A stretch of DNA of 64,000 bases from Burkholderiaceae bacterium (GCA_030158675.1 JAOASL010000031.1:18179-82178); one strand, 5' to 3'. Shown: positions 8,062 through 17,656, counted from the first letter of the stretch. The notes: generated from the sequence alone by a model not told the origin. A program made the numbers and translations.

Positions 8062-10401
8062 ATGTTGCCTTCCATTGAACAACGCCTCGCCGGCGAACTG
8101 GCGGCCCGTACCGAACAAGTGACGGCAGCCATCGCGCTGCTAGACGAAGGTGCCACCGTGCCCTTCATCGCGCGCTACCGCAAGGAAGCAACCGGCGGCC
8201 TGGACGATATCCAGCTGCGCCTGCTGGAAGAGCGCTTGCGCTATCTGCGCGAACTGGAAGCGCGGCGCGAGGCCATCCTTGCGTCGATCGAGGAGCAGGG
8301 CAAGATGACGCCTCCGCTGAAGGTCGCGATTCTGACTGCCGAAGACAAGACCCGTCTGGAAGACCTGTACCTGCCCTACCGCCAGAAGCGCCGTACCAAG
8401 GCGCAGATCGCCGTCGAGGCTGGCCTCGAGCCGCTGGCCGAAGCACTGCTCGGCAATCCGATGCTGGTGCCTGAAGAAGAGGCCGTGAAATTCGTTCGCG
8501 CCGCGTTCACTACTGAGCAGGGGGAAAACCCGGGCGTGGCCGACGCGAAAGCGGCGCTCGACGGAGCGCGACAGATCCTGATGGAGCGCTTCGCCGAGGA
8601 TGCGACGCTGCTGCAAGATCTGCGTACTTATCTGCTTGAGCATGGCGTGGTCGATAGCAAGGTCATCGACGGCAAACAGGATGCCGGTGAAAAATTTGCC
8701 GACTATTTCGATTACTCGGAACCGCTGGCCGACATTCCTTCGCATCGCGCGCTCGCGCTGTTGCGCGGGCGCCGTGAGGAAATGCTGACCGTCACGCTGC
8801 GGCTCGATAGCGAAGAAGAAAAACCGACCTGGGCGGCACCGCCGAATCTCTGCGAGAGCCGGATCGCCCAGCGCTTTGGCGTGTCGCAGCAAAGCCGTCC
8901 TGCCGACAAGTGGCTGATGGACACCGTGCGCTGGACCTGGCGCGTGAAAGTGTTCATGCACCTTGAAACGGAGCTGATGACGAAGCTGCGCGAAGAAGCC
9001 GAAGCTGAGGCGATCAACGTGTTCGCGCGAAACCTGAAAGCTCTGCTGCTCGCAGCTCCCGCCGGCCCGCGCGCAACCATGGGCATGGACCCGGGTCTGC
9101 GCACCGGCGTGAAGGTGGCCGTGGTCGACCCGACCGGCAAGGTGGTCGATACGGCAACGATCTATCCGCACCAGCCGCGCAATGACTGGGATGGCTCGCT
9201 GCATGTGCTGGCCCAGCTGGCGAAAAAGCATGATGTATCGCTGATCGCGATCGGCAACGGCACCGCTTCGCGCGAGACCGACCGCCTCGCGCAGGATCTG
9301 GTGAAGCGCCTGCCAGAAATGAAAATCAACAAAATCGTCGTATCCGAAGCCGGCGCGTCAGTGTATTCGGCATCGGAATATGCATCGAAGGAACTGCCGG
9401 AACTCGACGTGTCGCTGCGCGGCGCTGTGTCGATTGCGCGGCGGCTGCAAGACCCGCTGGCGGAACTGGTGAAGATCGAGCCGAAATCGATCGGTGTTGG
9501 CCAGTACCAGCATGACGTGTCGCAGACGCGGCTGGCGCGCTCGCTGGATGCGGTGGTCGAGGACTGCGTGAACGCAGTTGGCGTCGATGTAAACACCGCG
9601 TCAGCGCCCCTGCTGGCGCGCGTGTCGGGCCTCAACGGCAGCGTCGCGCAGAGCATCGTCAACTACCGCGACCAGAAGGGCATGTTCACCTCGCGCGCGG
9701 CACTGCGCGAGGTGCCGCGACTAGGCGACAAGACCTTCGAACAGGCGGCAGGTTTCTTGCGCGTGATGAACAGTGAGAATCCGCTGGACGCATCGGCTGT
9801 GCACCCGGAATCCTATCCACTGGTGGAGAAGATCCTGGCCGACATCAAGCGCGACGTCAAAGGCGTGGTCGGCGACAGCGCGCTACTGAAGTCGCTTGAT
9901 CCGAAACGCTATGCGGACGAACGCTTCGGCGTGCCAACCGTGGCCGACATCCTGAAGGAGCTCGACAAGCCCGGCCGCGATCCCCGCCCGGCCTTCGTGA
10001 CCGCCAGCTTCAGGGATGGCGTCGAGGGTATCGGCGACCTGCGCCCCGACATGATCCTTGAAGGCGTGGTGACCAACGTCGCCGCGTTTGGCGCCTTCGT
10101 CGATATCGGCGTGCATCAGGACGGTCTGGTACATATCTCGGCCTTGTCGAACCAGTACGTGAAGGATCCGCACGCTGTAGTCAAGGCCGGTCAGGTGGTG
10201 AAGGTTAAGGTGCTGGAGGTGGACGCCAAGCGCAAACGCATCGCGTTGACGATGAGATTGTCGGACGCCGCCCCGGCGGCGGGTGAGGGGCGCGAGTCGC
10301 GCGACCGTCACGCCGCGCCGCGCAGTGCAGCAGCCCAGCGTCGCGAGCAGGCGCCTTCAGGCACAGCCATGTCTGCAGCATTTGCCAAACTGAAGCGCTG
10401 A
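8062..10401 (+). CDS. tex: Tex-family transcription accessory / RNA-binding protein
   Basis: A 779-aa protein matching the usual Tex length. It carries an N-terminal helical region ([30 protein letters not shown]), a YqgF/RuvX-like RNase H fold ([17 protein letters not shown]), a helix-hairpin-helix block ([20 protein letters not shown]) and an S1 RNA-binding domain (about 655-735; [20 protein letters not shown]). The tail after the S1 domain is basic and low-complexity. Tex proteins bind nucleic acid and affect transcription; the exact bacterial role is not settled. A compound hairpin lies 9 bases after its stop. Confidence 0.95.
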   Translation: MLPSIEQRLAGELAARTEQVTAAIALLDEGATVPFIARYRKEATGGLDDIQLRLLEERLRYLRELEARREAILASIEEQGKMTPPLKVAILTAEDKTRLEDLYLPYRQKRRTKAQIAVEAGLEPLAEALLGNPMLVPEEEAVKFVRAAFTTEQGENPGVADAKAALDGARQILMERFAEDATLLQDLRTYLLEHGVVDSKVIDGKQDAGEKFADYFDYSEPLADIPSHRALALLRGRREEMLTVTLRLDSEEEKPTWAAPPNLCESRIAQRFGVSQQSRPADKWLMDTVRWTWRVKVFMHLETELMTKLREEAEAEAINVFARNLKALLLAAPAGPRATMGMDPGLRTGVKVAVVDPTGKVVDTATIYPHQPRNDWDGSLHVLAQLAKKHDVSLIAIGNGTASRETDRLAQDLVKRLPEMKINKIVVSEAGASVYSASEYASKELPELDVSLRGAVSIARRLQDPLAELVKIEPKSIGVGQYQHDVSQTRLARSLDAVVEDCVNAVGVDVNTASAPLLARVSGLNGSVAQSIVNYRDQKGMFTSRAALREVPRLGDKTFEQAAGFLRVMNSENPLDASAVHPESYPLVEKILADIKRDVKGVVGDSALLKSLDPKRYADERFGVPTVADILKELDKPGRDPRPAFVTASFRDGVEGIGDLRPDMILEGVVTNVAAFGAFVDIGVHQDGLVHISALSNQYVKDPHAVVKAGQVVKVKVLEVDAKRKRIALTMRLSDAAPAAGEGRESRDRHAAPRSAAAQRREQAPSGTAMSAAFAKLKR

Positions 10402-10409
10402 AATCCGGG

Positions 10410-10446
10410 CGTCCGCTGACGGCCGGCTACCGGCAATCGGCGGACG
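10410..10446 (+). other. Compound inverted repeat between tex and grxD
   Basis: Arms 10410-10419 and 10437-10446 can pair over 10 bp (core CGTCCGC/GCGGACG, one G-T), followed by a 2x2 internal loop and an inner GCCGG-CTA-CCGGC hairpin (10422-10434). No T-run follows, so it is not a standard intrinsic terminator. It ends 8 bases before the TATAAT of the putative grxD promoter and so overlaps its -35 region. Confidence 0.6.
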
Positions 10447-10453
10447 AAACCCC

Positions 10454-10459
10454 TATAAT
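10454..10459 (+). promoter_or_regulatory. Candidate -10 element for grxD
   Basis: TATAAT at 10454-10459, about 55 bases before the grxD ATG at 10515. The expected -35 position falls in the right arm of the compound hairpin and has no consensus hexamer. Confidence 0.45.
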
Positions 10460-10514
10460 GGTGTCACCACACTTCCTAGAAAACCCAGCAATTGAAATTG
10501 AAGGAACAGAATTT

Positions 10515-10826
10515 ATGAGCGACGTACAAGCGTGGATCAAAGAGACCGTAACGAGCCATCCGGTCGTGCTGTTCATGAAGGGCACCGCACAGTTCCCGCA
10601 GTGCGGCTTTTCCGGCCGCGCGATCGAACTGCTGAAGTCCGTCGGCGTTGAAAATCTGGTGACCGTGAACGTGCTCGAAGATGAGGGAGTTCGTCAGGGC
10701 ATCAAGGAATTCTCGAACTGGCCGACTATTCCCCAGCTGTATGTGAAGGGCGAGTTCATCGGCGGTGCAGACATTCTCAACGAGATGCACGAATCCGGCG
10801 AACTGCAGACGCTGCTGAAAGACTGA
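10515..10826 (+). CDS. grxD: Monothiol glutaredoxin, Grx4/GrxD family
   Basis: A 103-aa single-domain monothiol glutaredoxin. The signature CGFS is at 30-33 ([14 protein letters not shown]), with the glutathione-binding [18 protein letters not shown]. By family knowledge these proteins bind and transfer [2Fe-2S] clusters rather than reduce disulfides. The start [12 protein letters not shown] at 10515 fits the family and has AAGGA upstream; the frame extends 19 codons further but without family similarity. It is followed after 4 bases by ubiX, so the two genes are probably co-transcribed. Confidence 0.95.
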   Translation: MSDVQAWIKETVTSHPVVLFMKGTAQFPQCGFSGRAIELLKSVGVENLVTVNVLEDEGVRQGIKEFSNWPTIPQLYVKGEFIGGADILNEMHESGELQTLLKD

Positions 10827-10830
10827 CGCC

Positions 10831-11406
10831 GTGAAACGCCTGATCGTCGCCATGACCGGCGCGTCAGGCGCGCTCTATGGTGTACGTCTGCTCGAGCAGC
10901 TATGCCGCACTGACGGCGTCGAAACGCACCTGGTGATCTCAGACGCCGCCGCGCTGAATCTGCATCACGAGCTGGACACGAAGCGCCGGGACATTGAAGC
11001 GCTGGCTGACCATGTGCACAGCGTGCGCGATATCGGTGCCTGCATCGCCAGCGGATCCTTCCGCGCTGACGGCATGGTGATCGTGCCGTGCTCGATGAAG
11101 ACGCTGGCTTCGGTTGCTCATGGACTGTGCGACAACCTGGTCACACGTGCCGCCGATGTCATGCTGAAGGAAAGACGCCGGCTGGTGCTGATGGTACGCG
11201 AGACACCGTTCAATCTTGCTCACTTGCGCAACATGACTGCGGTAACGGAAATGGGCGGAATCATATTCCCACCCCTGCCCGCGCTCTACCAGCGCCCGCA
11301 GAGTATTGCCGAGATGGTCGACCACACGGTGGGCCGCACGCTGGATCTGCTCGGCATCGAGCAATCGCTGGCGCCGGAATGGACGGGATTGAAGCCGTCC
11401 GCCTGA
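10831..11406 (+). CDS. ubiX: Flavin prenyltransferase UbiX
   Basis: A 191-aa flavoprotein that prenylates FMN to make the cofactor of the UbiD decarboxylase in ubiquinone synthesis. It begins at a GTG (10831), 4 bases after the grxD stop, giving MKRLIVAMTGASGALYGVRL with the FMN-binding GASGALYG. Other family marks are VIVPCSMKTLASVAHGL, ERRRLVLMVRETPFN and GGIIFPPLPALY. No ubiD is in the window. Confidence 0.95.
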   Translation: MKRLIVAMTGASGALYGVRLLEQLCRTDGVETHLVISDAAALNLHHELDTKRRDIEALADHVHSVRDIGACIASGSFRADGMVIVPCSMKTLASVAHGLCDNLVTRAADVMLKERRRLVLMVRETPFNLAHLRNMTAVTEMGGIIFPPLPALYQRPQSIAEMVDHTVGRTLDLLGIEQSLAPEWTGLKPSA

Positions 11407-11597
11407 CCGGAGCCGACCAGGAATCTGCAGCGCCAGGCCACCAAGTGCCTGCAACAAAATAACTAAACGGCGAGGGTCAGGCGCGCCGCCTCAGACAGGT
11501 CGACCTGTACGGCAAGGCAAGGCAGCGACGTCAGCGACGTTTTGTCAGAGAACCCAACTGCCGGGCGGCACCCACCGAAAATTCGATGCGTTCGTGG

Positions 11598-12662
11598 TTA
11601 GAACTGCGCCGGCAGTCGCTTGCCGCGCGTACTTTCCGTTGTCTCCGGCTTGATCGGAGTTGCGGCGTCCACCGGCTGTTCCGCAGACATGTCCGCAGTC
11701 GGATCAATTTCAGCCGGCTTGGCGCTGGACTGGGTATCCGTCACAGCTTCCGGCACGGGTGCTGCCGGGCTGTCGTTGATCTTGCGAGTTTCCACCACCG
11801 CCGGAGCCACTTCGTGCGAAACCGCTTCCTGTGCCTTGAGTGCACGTTCTGCAGCCTCTTGCTCAGCAGCTGCACGGGCACGTGCGGCCGCTTCCTGCTC
11901 TGCGGCGAGACGCGCCCGCACAGCTGCTTCCTGTTCGGCGGCCTTACGGGCGCGTTCGGCGGCTTCCTGCTCGGCGACCTTGCGTGCTCGTTCAACTGCT
12001 TCCTGTTCAGCGACCTTGCGTGCTCGTTCAACTGCTTCCTGTTCAGCGACCTTGCGGGCACGCTCAGCTGCCTGTTCTGCCGCCTGTCGAGCACGCTCGG
12101 CGGCTTCCTGCGCCTTGCGAGCGCGCTCCGCAGCTTCTCGGGCCTGCCGCTCGCGCTCGGCGGCTTCCCGCGCCTCACGCTCAGCTTTGCGCGCGCGCAT
12201 GCCAGCCAGCACACGCTCGGTCGCCTCACCGTAACCGTTCATCAGGAACTGGCTGATCTTAAACTGGCCGCTCGACAGGGGAAAGGCAATACCGATGGAA
12301 TCCGACTGCATCAATGCTTCATTGAACTGCGAGAGCTCGGCAAAGCCGTAGCGCCTGACCTCGCCCGTGGCGCCTGCTACCGGGACGCAAACCGTCTCGA
12401 CAGCGATTGAACCAGCTGAGGTAGCGATCACGACAGGATAGTTGTTGCCCGGTTCGCAATCGACACCGTTTTCATAATAAAAACGGCAGCTATCCTCGTT
12501 GCACAGTATGCCGAACCTGGCCATGCCACCATCTTTGGTCGAGGCTTCGCCTGTGCCGTCACGAAACTCCGAGATCCACTCGGCATGCTCCATGCGCTCG
12601 TCAGCCAGCACGGGAAACGTGACGGCCGCAAGCAGAACGGCCACAGACAACAGGCGTCGCAT
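11598..12662 (-). CDS. Periplasmic protein with long alanine/glutamate-rich coiled coil
   Basis: A 354-aa protein. The ATG at 12662 has GGGAGA upstream and starts a clear Sec signal peptide (MRRLLSVAVLLAAVTFPVLA, cut before DERMEH). The mature N-terminal domain (about 21-165) has three or four Cys and the phrases EWISEFRDG, SCRFYYENGVDCEPG and SIGIAFPLSSGQFKISQFL, loosely like IalB-type small periplasmic domains. Residues about 165-290 are a highly charged coiled coil of AxxEAAERARK-type repeats, in part an exact 36-bp DNA repeat. The C-terminus is Pro/Glu/Thr-rich. I do not recognise the family firmly. Such a layout suggests an envelope-spanning or protein-binding role, but no function can be assigned. 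It is convergent with ubiX and ends before the MhpD-like gene upstream of it. Confidence 0.75.
   Translation of the reverse strand: MRRLLSVAVLLAAVTFPVLADERMEHAEWISEFRDGTGEASTKDGGMARFGILCNEDSCRFYYENGVDCEPGNNYPVVIATSAGSIAVETVCVPVAGATGEVRRYGFAELSQFNEALMQSDSIGIAFPLSSGQFKISQFLMNGYGEATERVLAGMRARKAEREAREAAERERQAREAAERARKAQEAAERARQAAEQAAERARKVAEQEAVERARKVAEQEAVERARKVAEQEAAERARKAAEQEAAVRARLAAEQEAAARARAAAEQEAAERALKAQEAVSHEVAPAVVETRKINDSPAAPVPEAVTDTQSSAKPAEIDPTADMSAEQPVDAATPIKPETTESTRGKRLPAQF
11981..12052 (-). repeat. Perfect tandem 36-bp duplication in the coiled-coil gene
   Basis: Bases 11981-12016 and 12017-12052 are identical, each encoding 12 residues of the form VAEQEAVERARK. Degenerate copies of the same unit extend on both sides across about 11860-12160. 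Confidence 0.85.
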
Positions 12663-12709
12663 TACTTTCTCCCTAAAAAATTTGGGCGACTGTAACACGA
12701 CACGGCGGT

Positions 12710-13507
12710 TCAGTCCTCTATGTCGAGTGCAACCTCACCGAGGCGATCAATAGCTATCCGGACGCGATCGCCTGCGTTCAGCCATTGGGTCTCGACCACA
12801 CTGCCGAGCATAATGAATTCCCCCTTCTTCAGCCCCGGCAGACCATGCTCATGCTGCGCGTTCGCCAGCCAGGCCAGCGCGTTCAGCGGATGTCCCATCA
12901 CCAGCGCACCTTGGCCGACACCGACCTCAACCCCGTTAATTTGCACACGCCCAGTCAACGCGGCCAGATCAAGCTGCTGCCAGTCACGTACCGGCGCTCC
13001 GAGCACGCAACCGGCGTTGAAGAAATCATCCGCCACCAGGGTGGCGACTCCGAGCGTACGGAAATCTCGATAGCGTTCGTCCACCAGCTCAATTGCTGCC
13101 ATCACTTCGCCCACCGCCGGCGCGACATCGTCCCTCGTATACGGCTGCGCACGCGGCAGCAAGTCTCGCTGCAGGCGCACAGCAATCTCGCACTCCATTC
13201 CTATCCTGACAAACCCATGGTGAGGAACGCGGCCATGCCTATGCATCACGGTCTTGCCGAAGATCCGGCCGGCGCATGGTTGGCTGATGTTCAGGAAGGC
13301 CTGCATCACTGAGGTCGTACAACCGATCTTGTGGGCTACCAGCTCACCCATGTCCGCGACAGCCAGCTGGCGATTCAATTCTTGCTGGATCGCATAACCA
13401 TCGGTGACGCTCGCCGGAGCCAGCTCGTCCGGCAAATCCGTAATCGGCGTCAGGGACAGGCGCTGCCGCAGCAGCTCTCGGGCGGCTCGCACCGTTGTTG
13501 TTTCCAT
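12710..13507 (-). CDS. 2-keto-4-pentenoate hydratase/FAH-family protein (MhpD-like)
   Basis: A 265-aa protein starting METTTVRAARELLRQRLS with AAGGAG upstream of the ATG. Family marks are YAIQQELNRQL, AHKIGCTTSVMQAFLNI, GMECEIAVRL, AAIELVDERYRDF and GVGQGALVMGHPLNALAWLAN. They match the MhpD/XylJ branch of the fumarylacetoacetate hydrolase superfamily, metal-dependent hydratases of 2-hydroxypenta-2,4-dienoates or decarboxylases of 4-oxalocrotonate. No other aromatic meta-cleavage genes flank it, so the substrate is open. It is transcribed divergently from cstA. Confidence 0.85.
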   Translation of the reverse strand: METTTVRAARELLRQRLSLTPITDLPDELAPASVTDGYAIQQELNRQLAVADMGELVAHKIGCTTSVMQAFLNISQPCAGRIFGKTVMHRHGRVPHHGFVRIGMECEIAVRLQRDLLPRAQPYTRDDVAPAVGEVMAAIELVDERYRDFRTLGVATLVADDFFNAGCVLGAPVRDWQQLDLAALTGRVQINGVEVGVGQGALVMGHPLNALAWLANAQHEHGLPGLKKGEFIMLGSVVETQWLNAGDRVRIAIDRLGEVALDIED

Positions 13508-13700
13508 TACACGTCTCCTTGTTATTGTTCGATAAACGCCTATTGTTGCTGGATGAGTCTAGCAAAATCTGCAACATGCTCAGTCTCTTTATGCATGCCG
13601 CGGCGCAGCATTGTCGCGGCGTTGTCCTGTTGGATTTTTAACGTATCTGACGTGTATTTTTCATGCGTCGGACGGTGGAATGCCTTGATGTACCCAGAGG

Positions 13701-13706
13701 TATAAT
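13701..13706 (+). promoter_or_regulatory. Candidate -10 element for cstA
   Basis: TATAAT at 13701-13706, 45 bases before the cstA ATG. No convincing -35 is seen. The remaining divergent spacer to the MhpD-like gene (13508-13700) shows no gene and no terminator. Confidence 0.4.
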
Positions 13707-13750
13707 CCGCCGTTTTCTCTCAATCTCTACCCATTCTCGGAGACACGCTC

Positions 13751-15814
13751 ATGGGCTCTCTAGTCAAGCAAGCCGGATGGATAACGCTGGCACTCATCGG
13801 TGCCTTCGCACTTGGTACTGTCGCGCTGTCGCGCGGCGAGACCATTAACGCCCTGTGGATCGTCGTTGCTGCGATTGCCATCTATTTGATTGGGTATCGC
13901 TACTACGCAAGGTTCATCGCCACGCGGGTCATGGAACTCGACGGCAACCGTCCTACACCGGCCGTTCGCCTGAATGACGGTCTCGATTTCGTGCCGACCA
14001 ATAAGCATGTGCTGTTCGGCCACCACTTCGCCGCAATCGCTGGCGCCGGTCCACTGGTCGGCCCTGTGCTGGCCGCGCAGATGGGTTATCTGCCCGGCAT
14101 GATGTGGCTGATCGTCGGTGTGCTGTTTGCCGGTGCCGTACAGGACTTCATGATCTTGTTCGTATCGACCCGGCGCGACGGCCGCTCACTCGGCGATCTG
14201 ATCAAGTCAGAGCTGGGTATCGTACCCGGCGTGATCGCTCTGTTCGGCACGTTCATGATCATGACCATCCTGCTGGCTGTGCTCGCACTGATTGTCGTCA
14301 AGGCACTCGCAGAAAGCCCATGGGGCACTTTCACTGTGGCCGCAACGATACCGATTGCCCTCTTCATGGGTCTGTATACGCGCTACATTCGTCCGGGTCA
14401 GGTCGGCGAAGTTTCTGTCATTGGTTTTGTTCTGCTGATGGCCTCGATCGTGTTCGGTGGCACTGTCGCGGCCGATCCTTATTGGGGACCGGCCTTCACG
14501 TTCACCGGCCTCCAGCTGACCTGGATGCTGCTGGCTTACGGGGTCATCGCATCGGTGTTGCCGGTGTGGCTGCTGCTGGCGCCGCGCGATTACCTGTCGA
14601 CCTTCCTGAAAATCGGCGCCATTGCCGCACTGGCGATCGGCATCCTGATCGTTGCCCCCGAGCTGAAAATGCCGGCCGTGACCAAGTTCATTGACGGTAC
14701 CGGCCCGGTCTGGTCGGGCAATCTGTTTCCATTCCTGTTTATCACGATTGCTTGTGGCGCGGTGTCCGGTTTCCATGCGCTGATCTCGTCGGGCACGACG
14801 CCCAAGCTGCTCGAAAACGAAATGCACGCGCCGTATATTGGCTATGGCGGCATGCTGATGGAATCGTTCGTCGCGATCATGGCGCTGGTGGCGGCATCGA
14901 TTATCGAGCCTGGCGTTTACTTCGCAATGAACAGTCCGGCCGCTCTGATCGGCACCACGCCGGAGAGCGCGGCAGCTGCCATCAGCCAGTGGGGTTTTAT
15001 GGTCACGCCGGAAATGCTGGCGCAGACCGCAAAGAACGTAGGGGAGACAACAATCATTTCGCGTGCCGGTGGTGCACCGACGCTGGCGGTCGGCATGGCC
15101 TACATCTTTTCGGAGATGCTGGGCGGTGTAGGCATGATGGCGTTCTGGTACCACTTCGCCATTCTGTTCGAAGCGCTGTTTATCCTGACCGCTGTCGATG
15201 CGGGCACCCGTGTCGGCCGCTTCATGCTGCAAGACTTGATCGGCACGCTGGTGCCTTCGTTCCGCAAATTGCCAGCGGTAGCCTCAAGCATCATCGCAAC
15301 GCTGATGTGTGTGGGCGCCTGGGGTTACTTCCTGTACCAAGGCGTGGTCGATCCGCTGGGCGGCATCAATACGCTGTGGCCTCTGTTCGGTATCTCGAAC
15401 CAGATGCTGGCGACGATTGCCCTGCTGCTGGCTACGGTCGTGTTGTTCAAGATGAAGCGTGAAAAATTTGCGTGGGTCACGCTGATGCCGACAGCTTGGC
15501 TGCTGATCTGCACTCTCACCGCCGGCTACCAGAAGCTGTTCCATGAGAATCCGCGCATCGGCTTCCTCGCGCACGCGAAGAAATTCGAGACTGCGCTCGC
15601 CAAAGACGAGGTGCTGGCGCCAGCGAAGTCGGCGCTGCAGATGAAACAGATCATCATGAATGACTACATCGACGCGACGCTGGCAGCGATCTTCATTGCG
15701 GTGGTGCTGTCCATTCTGTTCTTCAGCATTCGCGCTTGCATGCAGGCACTGCGCGAAGACAAGCCGACTACCCGGGAAGCTGAAGCCGTGCCGCCGGGTG
15801 TCGTGTCAGCCTGA
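13751..15814 (+). CDS. cstA: Carbon starvation protein A family transporter (CstA/BtsT)
   Basis: A 687-aa inner-membrane protein with about 16-18 hydrophobic segments, the family length. Early marks are DGLDFVPTNKHVLFGHHFAAIAGAGPLVGP, split as TNKHVLFGHHF and AGAGPLVGPVLAAQMG, plus RRDGRSLGDLI. Later ones are GAVSGFHALISSGTTPK and ALFILTAVDAGTRVGRFMLQD. Characterised members import pyruvate or peptides; which substrate applies here is not visible. The start has GGAG at good spacing. The next gene, 19 bases after the stop, encodes the small YbdD/YjiX partner that usually accompanies CstA/BtsT. Confidence 0.93.
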   Translation: MGSLVKQAGWITLALIGAFALGTVALSRGETINALWIVVAAIAIYLIGYRYYARFIATRVMELDGNRPTPAVRLNDGLDFVPTNKHVLFGHHFAAIAGAGPLVGPVLAAQMGYLPGMMWLIVGVLFAGAVQDFMILFVSTRRDGRSLGDLIKSELGIVPGVIALFGTFMIMTILLAVLALIVVKALAESPWGTFTVAATIPIALFMGLYTRYIRPGQVGEVSVIGFVLLMASIVFGGTVAADPYWGPAFTFTGLQLTWMLLAYGVIASVLPVWLLLAPRDYLSTFLKIGAIAALAIGILIVAPELKMPAVTKFIDGTGPVWSGNLFPFLFITIACGAVSGFHALISSGTTPKLLENEMHAPYIGYGGMLMESFVAIMALVAASIIEPGVYFAMNSPAALIGTTPESAAAAISQWGFMVTPEMLAQTAKNVGETTIISRAGGAPTLAVGMAYIFSEMLGGVGMMAFWYHFAILFEALFILTAVDAGTRVGRFMLQDLIGTLVPSFRKLPAVASSIIATLMCVGAWGYFLYQGVVDPLGGINTLWPLFGISNQMLATIALLLATVVLFKMKREKFAWVTLMPTAWLLICTLTAGYQKLFHENPRIGFLAHAKKFETALAKDEVLAPAKSALQMKQIIMNDYIDATLAAIFIAVVLSILFFSIRACMQALREDKPTTREAEAVPPGVVSA

Positions 15815-15833
15815 TCGCGACGGAGACAAAAAG

Positions 15834-16025
15834 ATGCTTGGTAAATTCGGCGCATATCTCGGGCAGACCGCCAGACTGATGGTAGGCCTGCCCGACTACG
15901 ACAACTATCTGAACCACATGCAGCAAAACCACCCTGAACAAGTGGTGATGACGTATGAGGAATTTTTCAGAGAACGTCAGGAAGCGCGTTATGGTGGCAA
16001 TGGCCGCATTGCGAAGTGCTGCTAA
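15834..16025 (+). CDS. YbdD/YjiX family small protein (DUF466)
   Basis: A 63-aa protein (start MLGKFGAYLGQTARLMVGLP, end GGNGRIAKCC) with GGAGA upstream of the ATG at 15834. The pattern MVGLPDYDNYLNHM, HPEQVVMTYEEFFRERQEARYG and a Cys-Cys end is diagnostic of the YbdD/YjiX family, which is encoded next to CstA/BtsT transporters and is thought to be an accessory of them. It is followed by a strong terminator, closing the operon. Confidence 0.93.
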   Translation: MLGKFGAYLGQTARLMVGLPDYDNYLNHMQQNHPEQVVMTYEEFFRERQEARYGGNGRIAKCC

Positions 16026-16054
16026 GCTGCACCGGAATCTGAGCTGACCGAAGA

Positions 16055-16084
16055 CGCCTGATCGCAAGATCAGGCGTTTTTTTT
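16055..16084 (+). terminator. Rho-independent terminator of the cstA operon
   Basis: A perfect 9-bp stem (CGCCTGATC / GATCAGGCG) closed by a GCAA tetraloop and followed by eight T (16077-16084). Confidence 0.95.
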
Positions 16085-16253
16085 GCGGCACTTGCCTCAC
16101 GAATCCAACCTTAGCCCTCAATGAAATGTGATGGCAACTCATAACAGGCGCTGAACTTCGTCCCGCGTGGTGCAGCCCAATGAATCCGGAGGGCGGCAAT
16201 GTCGGGTTCGCCGGCATCCAGCCCCCTCCCCCGTTTCCAAGGAGATCTTCAGC

Positions 16254-16424
16254 ATGTCCAGAGGAAGCAAGGACGCCTACACGGCAAAGCAAAAGCGACG
16301 CGCGAAACATATTGAGCAAAGCTACGAACAGCGCGGCGTGCCACCGCAAGAGGCCAAACGCATCGGCTGGGCCACTGAAAACAAGCTCAGCGGAGGCGGC
16401 CTGAAGGGTAAGGCGAGGCACTAA
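16254..16424 (+). CDS. Small conserved basic protein (often labelled plasmid stabilisation protein)
   Basis: A 56-aa protein (MSRGSKDAYTAKQKRRAKHI to GGGLKGKARH) with AAGGAG before the ATG at 16254. It has the pattern of a widespread proteobacterial family: S-R-G-S-K-x-x-Y-T-x-K-Q-K-R, HIEQSYEQRG, EAxRIGWATxNK, then a Gly/Lys-rich end. Databases often call this family plasmid stabilisation protein, but I know of no solid functional evidence. It stands alone, with no toxin or antitoxin partner visible. Confidence 0.7.
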   Translation: MSRGSKDAYTAKQKRRAKHIEQSYEQRGVPPQEAKRIGWATENKLSGGGLKGKARH

Positions 16425-16520
16425 GGTTGAAGGCAAACGGCGTTACGTGCAATCGATGCGTACTGCAGACAGGTCGATTCTGACGCAGCGAAGCTAGGCT
16501 GGCGACCACGCATTCTTCTC

Positions 16521-17656
16521 GTGATCGACAAATGCGGACTCTTCAGGCATCGGCATACACATGCTGTCACAGGCAACCGCTCTGCGCGTGCAGGCGAGTT
16601 GCAGCTGGTATTTTCCCGTACACGCGCGGCGCTTTTCTGCTTGCGGCGCGCCATTGCAGCCGGTAGCCCGGCCATCGCACTTGCTCTGGTCGAGTTGCGC
16701 TCTGGGGGCGTCGCTTCATCAAAGCACTACTACCTAGCTTCCGCCCGCATATCGTCCATATACACGCAGGGATCAGCTGGGAAGCCCATGGTTTGGCTCG
16801 TGCTGCTGGCATTGCAGGCACTGCGCGTCGGGCGCACAGAACATCTGCCATATACCTTGCGGCCGTTGTGCAATGCCGCACTCGAGGCGTCCTACGTGAG
16901 GCAGGCAGCGCTTGCAGACCGCATCATTTGCGTCACCAACACCGGTCATACAATTTTCCGAATGGCGACAGTCGATGCTACCCGCTACCGGACGGTACAC
17001 AATGGCATTCGTCCGTTACCACCTGCACATTCAGGTCATGTGGTCAGATCAGATCTCCATTTCCTCGACGAGAGACTGATCCTGACAGTGGCCCGTCTGA
17101 TCGAGTAAAAACGGCACTCCATGCTGTTGGAAGCGATGCTGCGCGTACGGCGCATTCATCCGGACACGCACCTGCTTGTTGCGGCAGCGGGCCGCTGGAA
17201 TCTTCACTGAAAGACCTGGCGGACCACTTGGGCATTGCAGGCCGCACACATTTTCTTGGCCGTCGCGACGATGTGGCGGACTTACTTGCAGCGTCTGACC
17301 TGTTTTGCCTGCCGTCGCATTTCGAAGGTCACCCACTCGCATTGATGGAGGCCATGGCCGACGGGTTACCCGTCGTTTCGACCCGCTCGCCTGGCATCAC
17401 TGAGGTTGTCAAAATCGGCGAGTCCGGCATCCTGGTCCCGGTCGCCAATCCGATGGCACTGGCGGCGGCATTGATGCGCATACTGTCGGACAAAAAGCTG
17501 GCAAACCATATCGGAAAACGAGGACGCCAAATTCTGTGCGACGAGTTCACTGTTGAGCAGATGGCCCACGCACCCTGGCGATTTACCGGGAAGCGCTGCC
17601 AGAGCAATCTACAAACATCGATGGCTGCGCCAAACCCCAGTAAACTTTCAGGCTGA
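16521..17656 (+). pseudogene. Broken family-4 glycosyltransferase
   Basis: Pieces of one GT4-type glycosyltransferase lie in order in different frames. One frame gives FRPHIVHIHAGISWEAHGLA (about 16735-16840). It shifts near 16840 to RTEHLPYTLRPL and ALADRIICVTNTGHTIF up to LILTVARLIE, which ends at a TAA (17106-17108) where the family continues with a Lys-rich segment. After the stop the same frame reads KRHSMLLEAMLRVRRIHPDT. Near 17185 it shifts again to GSGPLESSLKDLADHLGI and the donor-site segment FCLPSHFEGHPLALMEAMA. This gives at least two frameshifts plus one nonsense codon, with a poorly matching N-terminus, so the gene is dead unless the sequence contains errors. No sugar-polymer cluster surrounds it. 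Confidence 0.85.
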
